Shown here: positions 54,401 to 61,628 of the stretch, one piece after another
Layout of the letters: the number at the start of each line of letters is the position of its first letter
Numbering within the stretch: the first letter of the stretch is position 1
Assembly (NCBI GenBank): GCA_964228555.1
Contig: CAXQZU010000030.1
Location: 62,001-126,000 of the forward strand
Reading direction: 5' to 3'
Length of the DNA stretch: 64,000 bases
DNA from: CAXQZU01 sp964228555
Lineage (GTDB): Bacteria > Planctomycetota > PLA2 > JAEUHO01
Position numbers and translations under genes: made by a program
The notes under the pieces: generated by a model
Databases searched by the model: none
The model's input: the letters and a program-made list of their open reading frames with translations, nothing else
What the model was told of the DNA's origin: nothing

Positions 54401-54637
54401 CCGCATCAGCCCCGAGCCGTAGGCGTTGACGAACATGTGCTTGCCCTGGATGCGCATGCCATCCACGGCCCGGATCACGAAGCCGTCGTTGAGGTCTTCC
54501 CACTTCGCCTCGTCCTCGGCGTGGCTGGGCGAGGGCGTGGCGAGGCACACGCACGCCGCCGCGAGCAGCAGCCATGCCATGGCGGCGCGCAGGCGCGAGG
54601 AGCGAGCGCCGTGCTGTCGCGGATCGCGCGCCGTCAT
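51497..54637 (-). CDS. Large secreted double beta-propeller protein (BNR/sortilin-like plus WD40)
   Basis: 1046 residues with a signal peptide (AMAWLLLAAACVCLATPSPSHA). Residues about 60-650 carry repeated Asp-box/BNR-type units, as in sortilin-like and photosystem-assembly-like propellers: DSGAKWNQVAG, DAGKTWESVPA, DNGTTWQPVFT, DKGQTWELRG, DGGKTWASVG. A Pro/Ala linker (about 735-760) leads to WD40 repeats (about 770-1040): HGAAVTGVALSPDKTLVATA, RDQSVRFWTA. No catalytic motif; probably a binding scaffold. ATG 54637 has GGAG upstream; ATG 54655 is possible. Confidence 0.8.
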   Translation of the reverse strand: MTARDPRQHGARSSRLRAAMAWLLLAAACVCLATPSPSHAEDEAKWEDLNDGFVIRAVDGMRIQGKHMFVNAYGSGLMRGDETGGNLERMMKGVRPPPGVRNPARLTVDLAKADKVAYLVTMGRVYRTDDLLGACNWTAVSSGLTSYSLRGQQNADLVFEVSVDPEKSSRILAGTRSEGDWQGGLFESNDSGAKWNQVAGSNVAGSGLGNEAWPVVLKTSKGGFIVTAGRRGVWTAEKGPMSFEYRQVGEGLPDIRWLAQRSATGKDVDLVVADARGIYVGAKEGESWPKTPNVEGDATWVGWHPSGKPLYGIVRGRGIVASADGSGKRWDDVSQPTEEFVELGFILKQPKLVYGLSRVNGLWVSKDAGKTWESVPANLPQAKAAIVAVGVNVKDGALIACSDEGVAYVSTDRGTKWAQAGRLSQAVLGMRQDADGSVYATGRRLLRSSDNGTTWQPVFTPASGVDGVVDMQVGADGRLWCVLERSAEVRVSSDKGQTWELRGRATEEDGLWASSLALDPRSPDVVVVGTTPAPWRYSGSKKELRDPKAGGVVASLDGGKTWASVGTGLPGERKDLPPRVRTVLVDPLSGCLYVAIQGYDAFVRSPVAGEGAQPLAQAWVALGVGGEKAEFKTPSWNGFAVARRGADSVLAVQVQGEAGKRAFMTVQGSALKGVASGAVSDPKALLTRLPDTRAQVSGLVADPSAPGRWLAGNVGEAGGVVAFGKGEAAAPSAPVPGPGPAPVAPAPAKPEVPEGMLAFSASSDFVAAGWNMKAGSKMAMRGHGAAVTGVALSPDKTLVATASRDQSVRFWTANDLKFVAGNEVKLPEEFTAMRFTRDGKFLLVGTESGKLCVIEVATKNAEAVAGHAKRITAIAEAADGTIYTASLDRTLLAWGAADRKPSGWKVQVAADPFALAVWDDGGALLVAGGEPMLRAFSLSDGKEKMAVPLPHPMSMAVVVHPQAKRAYAGGEDAVQVIDLAAMALLPGSWAGPRKAVTALALSEDGAWLLSGDEGASLALLRTSDGAVAWTRESAHDEPVTAVGLSR

Positions 54638-54820
54638 CCGAGGCTCCGGGGCCATGCCCACGGCAGGCGGACGCCCTGCAGGGCGCCCAGCCCCCTGCCC
54701 GGGCTGGAACGCTGCCGAGCATACCAAGAGGCCGAGCGCGCAGCCAGCCGGAAACGCAGATGCAAGGCCTTGGGGCGGAAGGGCTTACAGCTCCGACCCC
54801 AGTCTCCCGGGGGCGTGGCA

Positions 54821-55930
54821 TCAAGCGCGGGGCTTGCGACGCACCCGACCGCCCCCCCCACTGGGCCTGGGCGAGGCGGCCGCCGTGCTGCGGGCGCCAC
54901 GCGCCGGGGCCACGCTCACCTCCGGCGGCACTGGCAACGCGCGTACCAACACGCCATCGAGGAAGCGGGCCATCCCGGCACGGACGTCGGGCGGCGAGAG
55001 CACCTCGGCGTCGGCTCCGTAGCGCGCCACGTGGGTGTAGAGCCAGCGCGGCCGGTCACGCTGGATGCGGTAGCGCCGCACGATGGCGCCCTGCGGCAGC
55101 TCGCGGATGTCGCGACGGTCCGACTCCTCGCGCACGCGCCCGGCCACCGAGGCGCTGAAGCGCACCTCCACCACGACGTCGTCACGCCCGCCCGTCCACA
55201 TCGCGTCCCGCCGGAAGGCCTCGGTGGTGAAGTCGTCCGGCACCTCGAACTCGGCCTCGGGCACCACCTCGACCGCGCGCATGCGGTCCACGCGGAAGGG
55301 CACCGCGGGTGCACCCTCGCCTGCCGACATGTCGCGCGCGATCACGTACCAGGACCCGAGGTGGTCGATCAGCCCGTAGGGCGCCAGCAGGCGCTGGCCC
55401 ACCGCGTCACGGCTGGCGGTGTAGTACTCGGCGCGCACGGCGCAGTTGCGGCGCATGCCCTCCTTGAGGCTCTGGATCGTCTGCGAGACCAGCTCGCTGG
55501 GCGGCGTGCCCCCCACCGAGCGGTCGAAGGCCTCCAGGGCCTCGCGCTCGCGGCCGCCCAGCAGGTCGCGCAGCTTGCGCCGCAAGCGCGAGGCCGCATC
55601 GCCGAACACGGGCACGCGCCCGCCCGAGATGCTGCGCAGCGCGAGGTCGATGGCCAGCGCCTCCTGCAGCGTGAGGTGCACCGGGCGCGAGAGGTGCTCC
55701 GCGAACCGGATGCTCACCTGGTCGCCATGGATGGTGAACACGAGGTAGTTGTGCGGCAGGTAGGGCGGCACGCCGCACAGGGACAGCACCTCGGTGATGT
55801 CCTCCCAGATCTCCTGCTCGCGCACGCCGAAGATGCTGGCCAGCTCCGGGATGCGGATGCGCGGACGCGCCCGGATGAGCGGGATCATGGCCAGGCAGCG
55901 GCGGATGCGGTCGCGCGCGACGGTCGACAT
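54821..55930 (-). CDS. WYL-domain transcriptional regulator
   Basis: 369 residues. An N-terminal winged helix-turn-helix-like region (ELASIFGVREQEIWEDITEV) resembles the PafC/DeoR-like start, then a WYL domain (about 155-235, AVRAEYYTASRDAVGQRLLA and IDHLGSWYVIARD) and a WCX-like C-terminal part. A basic Ser/Gly/Arg tail ends it. WYL regulators bind ligands such as single-stranded DNA and control stress or defence genes; no PafB-like partner or defence gene is adjacent. ATG 55930 lies 7 nt after TAGGAT without a Shine-Dalgarno. Confidence 0.85.
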   Translation of the reverse strand: MSTVARDRIRRCLAMIPLIRARPRIRIPELASIFGVREQEIWEDITEVLSLCGVPPYLPHNYLVFTIHGDQVSIRFAEHLSRPVHLTLQEALAIDLALRSISGGRVPVFGDAASRLRRKLRDLLGGREREALEAFDRSVGGTPPSELVSQTIQSLKEGMRRNCAVRAEYYTASRDAVGQRLLAPYGLIDHLGSWYVIARDMSAGEGAPAVPFRVDRMRAVEVVPEAEFEVPDDFTTEAFRRDAMWTGGRDDVVVEVRFSASVAGRVREESDRRDIRELPQGAIVRRYRIQRDRPRWLYTHVARYGADAEVLSPPDVRAGMARFLDGVLVRALPVPPEVSVAPARGARSTAAASPRPSGGGGRVRRKPRA

Positions 55931-55937
55931 GGGCGGG

Positions 55938-55943
55938 ATCCTA
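55938..55943 (-). promoter_or_regulatory. -10 element for a likely leaderless WYL regulator mRNA
   Basis: TAGGAT on the minus strand, 7 nt before ATG 55930. The same hexamer precedes the parvulin gene. Confidence 0.5.
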
Positions 55944-55975
55944 CCGAGGCGGCGAGCGGTGGCAACGCAGGGCGC

Positions 55976-57268
55976 TCAGCGCGGCATGAGGGTGACCCAG
56001 GCCGAGGGCGAGCGCAACAGCGCATCCCTCCGGCGCGTCACCTCCCCGGGCGTGAGGGCCAGCAAGGCCTTGACATCCGATCCCAGGGGCGCCCGTTCCA
56101 GCGCCACGTCGAGCAGCCAGTGCGACGCGCCCTCGGGGCTGTTGAAGGTGCCCAGGTGGCGGCCCAGCAGCTTGCGCCGGGCCCGCTCCACCTCCACGCG
56201 CGTGAAGGGCGAGCGCGAGGCCGCACGCAGCGCGGCCTCCAGGCGGCGCCGGTAGGCGGGCACGGCATCCACCTCGGCAGAGACCAGCCCGAAGGCATAG
56301 CCGTCGCCCGACTCGTAGGCCGCGCCGAAGGAGTCGTCCACCACCCCCTCGTCGTAGAGGGGCCCCTGCACGCGCCCGCCCTCGCCGAACAGCAGGTCCA
56401 GCACGACGCCCGTGGCCACGGCGCGCCGCACGCGGGCTGCGCCGGCCGGCGGCGGCGCGTCCTTCCAGCCCAGCAGGCTGCGCGGGCGCTGGATGCTCAG
56501 GCGCACGCTGGACCGGGGCCGGGCCACGGCGCGCGGCTCGGCACACGCCCTGCGCGCCAGCGCGCGGCCGGGGCGCGGCGCCCGCAGGCGCTCCCCGGCG
56601 CGGGCCAGCACGTAGGCGGGGTCCACGTCGCCGGCGACCACCACCGTGAGGTTGGCCGGGTGGTAGTAGGCGGCGTGCGTGCGCTCCAGCAGGGCGGGAT
56701 CGATGGGCGCGATGGTCTGGGCCGTGCCGGCGATGTCCAGCCGCACGGGGTGCTTGCGGTACAGCGCCTCGAGCATGCCGAAGTAGCCGCGCCAGCCCGG
56801 ATCGTCGACGTACATCGCGATCTCCTGGCCGATGATGCCCTTCTCCCGCTCCACCGCAGGACGGTCCGTGGTGATGCTGGCCATCGTGTCGTAGAGCGTG
56901 TCGAGGTTCTCGGCGAAGCGGCTGCTGCAGGAGAAGAGGTAGGTGGTGTGGTCGAACGTGGTGTAGGCATTGGCGCTGGCACCGCGGGCCGCGTACAGGT
57001 CGAAGACGTCGCCCTCGCGCGTCTGGAACATCTTGTGCTCGAGGAAGTGCGCGATGCCCACGGGCAGCGCCGTGCCGTCGGGCAGGTGCGTGTCGATGCT
57101 GCCGTAGCGCGTCGTGACGCTGGCGTAGGCCTTGGTGAAGCCCGGCATGGGCAGCACCCATACGTCGCTGCCCTGCGCCGCCTGGCCACGCCACACGGTG
57201 CGGCCGGTGAGCGGCTCGCGCAGCGCACGCAGGCCCGAGGGTCGTGACCGTCGCGCGACGGCGCTCAT
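55976..57268 (-). CDS. M16 peptidase, active subunit (YmfH-like)
   Basis: 430 residues, no signal peptide. The zinc motif HFLEH is at residues 74-78 (GIAHFLEHKMF), and the downstream Glu lies in REKGIIGQEIAMY. FDHTTYLFSCSSRFAENLDTL and YYHPANLTVVVAGDVDP are typical of the B. subtilis YmfH type. It should dimerise with the inactive subunit encoded just upstream; the genes overlap by ATGA, and GGAGG lies 6 nt before the ATG. Its substrate is unknown; relatives process peptides. Confidence 0.9.
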   Translation of the reverse strand: MSAVARRSRPSGLRALREPLTGRTVWRGQAAQGSDVWVLPMPGFTKAYASVTTRYGSIDTHLPDGTALPVGIAHFLEHKMFQTREGDVFDLYAARGASANAYTTFDHTTYLFSCSSRFAENLDTLYDTMASITTDRPAVEREKGIIGQEIAMYVDDPGWRGYFGMLEALYRKHPVRLDIAGTAQTIAPIDPALLERTHAAYYHPANLTVVVAGDVDPAYVLARAGERLRAPRPGRALARRACAEPRAVARPRSSVRLSIQRPRSLLGWKDAPPPAGAARVRRAVATGVVLDLLFGEGGRVQGPLYDEGVVDDSFGAAYESGDGYAFGLVSAEVDAVPAYRRRLEAALRAASRSPFTRVEVERARRKLLGRHLGTFNSPEGASHWLLDVALERAPLGSDVKALLALTPGEVTRRRDALLRSPSAWVTLMPR

Positions 57269-58617
57269 CGTCCACCTCCCTTGCGGGCCCGGGAGGCGGC
57301 CCCGCCCCCGAGGAAGAACACGGTGTCGAGACGCAGCCTGCGGCCCACGGCGCGCACCTCGGCGGGGCGCACGGCCATGAGCCGTGCGAGCCAGCGCTGC
57401 GGCGAGCGCTCGCGGCCCAGCGCCAGCGACTCGTGGTCGAAGCCGATGCGCGCGCCGCGGTTGTCGGCCAGCGAGGCCACGCGGTGGGCCGCAGCCTGCC
57501 GCAGGCCCTGCAACGCCTCGGGCTCCAGCACCCCGCGCCCCACCTCGGCCGCCAGGCCCTGCACCAGCCGCGTGACACGCCCCTCGTGCCGGGGGTCGAT
57601 GCCCACCTGCACCACCAGCAGGCCCTTGGCCTCGTTCCAGCCGGCGTTGGCGTAGTAGCACAGGCCGTGCGTCTCGCGCACCACCTTGAACAGTCGCGCG
57701 AAAGGCCCGCCGCCCAGCACGCCCGCCAGCGTGTGCGCCGCCGGCGCGAGCGGGTCGCTCGCACCCACGGGGGCCCGGAACACCAGCACCAGCTTGCCCT
57801 GCGCCACGCTGTCGGGCTCGGCCACGCGCTGGCGGCGCACACGGCCGGCACACGTCCCCACCGGCGAGGGCAGCGCGGCCGGGCGGGGCGAGCGCCCCTG
57901 CCACAGCAAGTGGCGCTGCACGGCGCGCTGGGCCTCGTCGGCCCCGACGTCGCCCACCACGTAGATCTCCGCGGGCGCGTCGGCCAGCAACTCGGCATGG
58001 AGGCGCGAGAGGCTGCCGGGCGTCACGGCGGCTAGGTCCTCGAGGCGGCCCTCGGCTCCCTGCGCGTAGGGCTCGCCGGCGCACGCCAGTTGCAGGGCGC
58101 GGCGCAGGGCGTAGCGCCCCTTGTCGTCGCGCAGGGCACGCAGGGCGCGCTCATGGTTGGTGCACTCGGTGCGCACGATGCCGCTGTCCAGCGCCCCATC
58201 GCTGCCCCGGCGCGGACGGGCCAGCACCTCGCCCAGCACGGCCAGGCCCTGCCCCAGCAGCCCCCGGGCGCCAGGCACGCCCCCGATGGGCCACTCCATG
58301 CCGGCACTGAGCACGAGCCGGTCGCCCAGCGTGGCACTGCCCACGGAGAGCGAGGCGCCGTAGAGGTCGGCAAGCCGCTCGCTGAGGGCGCGGCGCGTGG
58401 GGTAGCCCTGCGTGGCGGCGCGCATCACCGCGGCGAGCACGGCCGTCGCCGTGGTCTGCGCGTCCAGCGGGCGGTGCAGGAACACCCGGCAGGCCGCCGT
58501 GGTGAAGCGATCGGTGGTGAGCACGTGCAGGCGCAGCCCGCGCCCCAGCACGCGGGTCTGGATGCGCCCTCCACCCGACGGGGATCGACGCCGGGAGCGG
58601 GCTTGCCTGCGAGCCAT
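57265..58617 (-). CDS. M16 peptidase, inactive partner subunit (YmfF-like)
   Basis: 450 residues, M16 fold without the zinc site: where HxxEH should be the text reads YPTRRALSERLADLYGAS. It keeps the glycine loop and substrate-binding features HGLCYYANAGWNEAKGLLVV and GVLGGGPFARLF. In two-subunit M16 peptidases this partner contributes the R/Y substrate-binding pair in the C-terminal half. The first 20 residues are very basic (RRQARSRRRS). GGAGG is 9 nt before ATG 58617. Divergent from a secreted LolA-like gene across a region with a 17-bp palindrome. Confidence 0.87.
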   Translation of the reverse strand: MARRQARSRRRSPSGGGRIQTRVLGRGLRLHVLTTDRFTTAACRVFLHRPLDAQTTATAVLAAVMRAATQGYPTRRALSERLADLYGASLSVGSATLGDRLVLSAGMEWPIGGVPGARGLLGQGLAVLGEVLARPRRGSDGALDSGIVRTECTNHERALRALRDDKGRYALRRALQLACAGEPYAQGAEGRLEDLAAVTPGSLSRLHAELLADAPAEIYVVGDVGADEAQRAVQRHLLWQGRSPRPAALPSPVGTCAGRVRRQRVAEPDSVAQGKLVLVFRAPVGASDPLAPAAHTLAGVLGGGPFARLFKVVRETHGLCYYANAGWNEAKGLLVVQVGIDPRHEGRVTRLVQGLAAEVGRGVLEPEALQGLRQAAAHRVASLADNRGARIGFDHESLALGRERSPQRWLARLMAVRPAEVRAVGRRLRLDTVFFLGGGAASRARKGGGR

Positions 58618-58641
58618 CCGGGGTATCCTCCGGCCTCCGAA

Positions 58642-58658
58642 GGGTAGGCTGCCTACCC
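58642..58658. promoter_or_regulatory. 17-bp palindrome in a divergent gap (operator candidate)
   Basis: GGGTAGGC-T-GCCTACCC, perfect 8-bp arms around one base, 24 nt upstream of the M16 pair and 82 nt upstream of the LolA-like gene. Each strand also reads a TAGGCN -10-like hexamer, so a bound protein could block both directions. Confidence 0.45.
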
Positions 58659-58740
58659 GGGGCGGCGCAGCATCGCACCCCGGGGGCAGTCCACCAAGAC
58701 CCGCCCCGCGGCACGCTCGCCGCTCCTGGAGATCCCGACG

Positions 58741-59673
58741 ATGCGCACGCTCGCCCTCGGCACGCTGGCCCTTGCCACCCTCTGCGCGGCTCCGCTGCCC
58801 CTGCTGGGGGCGCAGGGCGGCGCAGGCCCCGTGCCGCCCGCGCCGGTGCCGCCGCCGCTGCCCGCGCCGCAGGCGCCCGCGATGGACCCGGCCGCGGGAC
58901 AGGCCTTCGCGCAGCGGCTCTTCGACGAGGCCGTGCGCTGGGTGGCGAAGGGCCAGGCCGGGCTGTCCAAGGTGACCGACTTCACCGTGGCGCTGGACGC
59001 GCGCTTCGAGCTGGACAACACGCGCCATGAGGGGCCGATGCGCGTGTGGCTGCAGCTGCCGGACCTGTACCGGCAGGAGCTGACGATGTCCAACGTCACG
59101 ACCACGAAGGTCATGAACCGCGGCCTGCTCTACGTGCGCGAGGGCACGGGCCCCTTCCGGCCCATGAACCGGACCGCCGACGGGGCCGGCGCCGTCAAGC
59201 AGGCGCAGGAGGACATGGTCCGCCTCGAGGACCTGACCAAGTTCCTGACGCTCGAGGGGCTCAAGGGCCCCGGCGTCGTGTTCGAGTTCGACGGGCAGCG
59301 CAAGCCGTCGGGCACCTACGCGCGCAAGGACGGCGACCAGACGTGGATGAAGATCGTGCGCAAGGCGCCGGGCAAGCCCAACATCACGTTCTGGCTCGCT
59401 CACGAGGCGGATGCGCAGGGCATCACGCGCGCGACCTACCCCGGGGTGGTGCGCGTGGATGGCGACGCCGCGCAGGGCATCCCCACCGAGGACTTCATCC
59501 TGCAGGACTGGGTGGACTCGCCGCCCGACCAGCCGCGCGCGTACCGCTACCCGCGCAAGATCGTGGCCTTCCAGATCAAGCCGGGCCTCGAGCCGATCAA
59601 CTTCCTCAACGCCATCGTCGAGGACCTGAAGATCAACACGGGCATCGACGCCACGCGCTTCGAGCCGCGCTGA
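58741..59673 (+). CDS. Secreted LolA-like hypothetical protein
   Basis: 310 residues with a signal peptide (LALGTLALATLCAAPLPLLGA) and a Pro/Ala linker to about residue 50. The rest resembles the open beta-barrel of LolA/LppX-like lipoprotein carriers: LSKVTDFTVALDARFELDN, GPMRVWLQLPDLYRQELTM, MNRGLLYVREGTGPF, FWLAHEADAQGITRATYPG. The match is by pattern only. It may carry or bind lipid in the periplasm. GGAG lies before the ATG. It ends 59 bp before the convergent mutL gene. Confidence 0.65.
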   Translation: MRTLALGTLALATLCAAPLPLLGAQGGAGPVPPAPVPPPLPAPQAPAMDPAAGQAFAQRLFDEAVRWVAKGQAGLSKVTDFTVALDARFELDNTRHEGPMRVWLQLPDLYRQELTMSNVTTTKVMNRGLLYVREGTGPFRPMNRTADGAGAVKQAQEDMVRLEDLTKFLTLEGLKGPGVVFEFDGQRKPSGTYARKDGDQTWMKIVRKAPGKPNITFWLAHEADAQGITRATYPGVVRVDGDAAQGIPTEDFILQDWVDSPPDQPRAYRYPRKIVAFQIKPGLEPINFLNAIVEDLKINTGIDATRFEPR

Positions 59674-59702
59674 GGGGTCCTCCGCCGCGCCCGGCGTCAC
59701 GA

Positions 59703-59728
59703 GGCCCGGCAGGCCCGCTGGCCGGGCC
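59703..59728. terminator. Hairpin between LolA-like gene and mutL (convergent)
   Basis: GGCCCGGC (59703-59710) pairs perfectly with GCCGGGCC (59721-59728) around a 10-nt loop in a 59-bp gap. Confidence 0.5.
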
Positions 59729-59732
59729 GCGC

Positions 59733-61616
59733 CTAGACGGTGCGGTGGAACCAGCGCTCCAGCTCGCGGCGCGAGAGCACCAGCCGGGTGGGACGGCCGT
59801 GCGGGCAGGAGTGCGCGTGGTTGAGCGCCTCGGCCTGCGCCATCAGCGCCAGCACCTCGTCCGGGTGCAGGACATCGCCAGCCATCACGGCAGCGCGGCA
59901 GGCCATGCGGTCCACCGCGCTGCTCAGGAGCGCCGTGCGTGACAGGCCCTCCTTGCGGCCCTGCGCCAGCACCCCCAGCACCTCGTCCAGCGCCGCCTGC
60001 GGATCCGGGCGTCGCAGCACGGCGGGCAGGCCCCGCACCGCCAGCGCGCCAGGGCCGAAGGGCTCCACCACCCAGCCCAGCGTGCGCAGGAACGCCTGCT
60101 CTTCCTCCAGGCGCGCCGCGGCCGCCGCACCCAGCGTCACGACGCTGGGCACCAGCAGGTACTGGACCTCCAGCTGCCCGGCGGCCTCGAGGCGCGCATT
60201 GATGCGGTCGAACAGGACGCGTTCATGCAGGGCGTGCTGGTCCACCAGCACGATCTCCTCCGGGCCCTCGAAGACGAGGTAGGTGCCCAGCGCCTGCCCC
60301 AGCGGCCGCAGGCCCGCCGGCGCCGCAGGGGCCGCGGCGTGCTGCCCTGCTGCGCGTGGCCCCGCCTCGCCCGCGCCGCCGCCCTGCCGGAGCCCGCTGC
60401 CCTGCTCGGCGACGGCCCCCGTGGCGGCCTGGCCCGCAGGAGGGCCCGGCCAGGCGCCCGCCTCCTTCCCATGGTCGTGCGTGCAGGAGGCACCACCCGG
60501 CCGCGCCGCCCCCGGCACGGCACCTGCCGGTGCACCGCTCCCCCGGCCGAACACCATCTCCACGGTCTGGGCCAGCCGCTCCAGCACGGGGCCGGAGGGC
60601 GCCGGGGCGATGCTGCGGCCCGGCGCAGCCTCCTCGAGCGCCTGGCGCAGGGCCGTGCGCACGGAGGCGTGCGCAGCGCCCGGGTCGCGCCAGCGCACCT
60701 CGGCCTTGGCGGGATGCACGTTCACGTCCACGCGCGCCGGGTCGCAGGCGAGGAACAGGAAGGCCACAGGATGGCGCCCGCCGGGCGGCACCAGGTCGCG
60801 GTAGGCTTCCTTGAGCGCGTGCAGCACGGTCTTGTCGCGCACGTGCCGGCCGTTGAGGAACACCTGCTGGAGGCGTTGGTCACCCCGCGTGAGCGTGGGC
60901 GGGCTGATCCACCCCTCCAGCGAGGGCACGGTGCCGGGAGCCTGCACGTGCAGCAGGGCACGCGCCACCTCGGGGCCGTGCAGGCGCTCGATGCGTGCCC
61001 GCCGGTCCTCGCCCGGCGGGCAGTCCAGCACCGTGCGCTCGCCGTGCAGCAGGGTGAACCCGACGGCCGGCCATGCCAGCGCCAGGCGCTCCAGCAGGTC
61101 GGCCACGTGGCCCGCCTCGGTCTGTGCCGTGCGCAGGAACTTGCGCCGCGCCGGCACGTGGCCGAACAGGTTCTCGACCCGCACCACCGTGCCCTGCTGG
61201 GCCGCGGCCGGCGTCACCGCGCCCACCTCGCCCTCGCGGTCCTCGATGGCGTGGCCCGAGGCGGCCTCGCGCGCGCGAGAGACGATGCGCGCCCGCGACA
61301 CGCTGCCGATGCTCGCCAGCGCCTCGCCGCGGAAGCCGAGGCTGGCGACGTGCTCGAGGTCGCCCACGGCGACGATCTTGCTCGTCGCGTGGGGCGCGAA
61401 GGCCAGCTGGAGGTCGTCGGGGTCCATGCCCCAGCCGTCGTCGGCGACCTCGATCAGCGCCTTGCCCCCATCCTCCAGCCGCACCCGGATGCGCCGTGCC
61501 CCGGCGTCGAGGGCGTTCTCGACCAGTTCCTTGACGACCGACGAGGGGCGCTCCACCACCTCGCCCGCGGCGATCTGGTTGACGACATGCGGGTCCAGTC
61601 GGCGGATGCGGGCCAC
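59733..61616 (-). CDS. mutL: DNA mismatch repair protein MutL (endonuclease type)
   Basis: 627 residues. The GHKL ATPase N-half has AAGEVVERPSSVVKELVENA, DDGWGM and GFRGEALASIGS. A Pro/Gly/Ala linker (about 335-430) joins the dimerisation C-half. The latter carries the endonuclease signature DQHALHERVLFD (Asp replaces the usual final Glu), plus MACRAAVMAGDVL, CPHGRPT and the terminal ERWFHR, so it is probably a nicking MutL rather than the E. coli type. It starts at GTG 61616, 12 bp after holA. No mutS lies nearby. Confidence 0.95.
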   Translation of the reverse strand: MARIRRLDPHVVNQIAAGEVVERPSSVVKELVENALDAGARRIRVRLEDGGKALIEVADDGWGMDPDDLQLAFAPHATSKIVAVGDLEHVASLGFRGEALASIGSVSRARIVSRAREAASGHAIEDREGEVGAVTPAAAQQGTVVRVENLFGHVPARRKFLRTAQTEAGHVADLLERLALAWPAVGFTLLHGERTVLDCPPGEDRRARIERLHGPEVARALLHVQAPGTVPSLEGWISPPTLTRGDQRLQQVFLNGRHVRDKTVLHALKEAYRDLVPPGGRHPVAFLFLACDPARVDVNVHPAKAEVRWRDPGAAHASVRTALRQALEEAAPGRSIAPAPSGPVLERLAQTVEMVFGRGSGAPAGAVPGAARPGGASCTHDHGKEAGAWPGPPAGQAATGAVAEQGSGLRQGGGAGEAGPRAAGQHAAAPAAPAGLRPLGQALGTYLVFEGPEEIVLVDQHALHERVLFDRINARLEAAGQLEVQYLLVPSVVTLGAAAAARLEEEQAFLRTLGWVVEPFGPGALAVRGLPAVLRRPDPQAALDEVLGVLAQGRKEGLSRTALLSSAVDRMACRAAVMAGDVLHPDEVLALMAQAEALNHAHSCPHGRPTRLVLSRRELERWFHRTV

Positions 61617-61628
61617 GAGGCGACGAGG

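Noticed and set aside
54638..54820. Gene in the 183-bp gap between the BNR/WD40 and WYL genes
   Set aside because: Nothing beyond a short palindrome (54673-54684) and a TATGCT hexamer at 54723-54718 could be supported.
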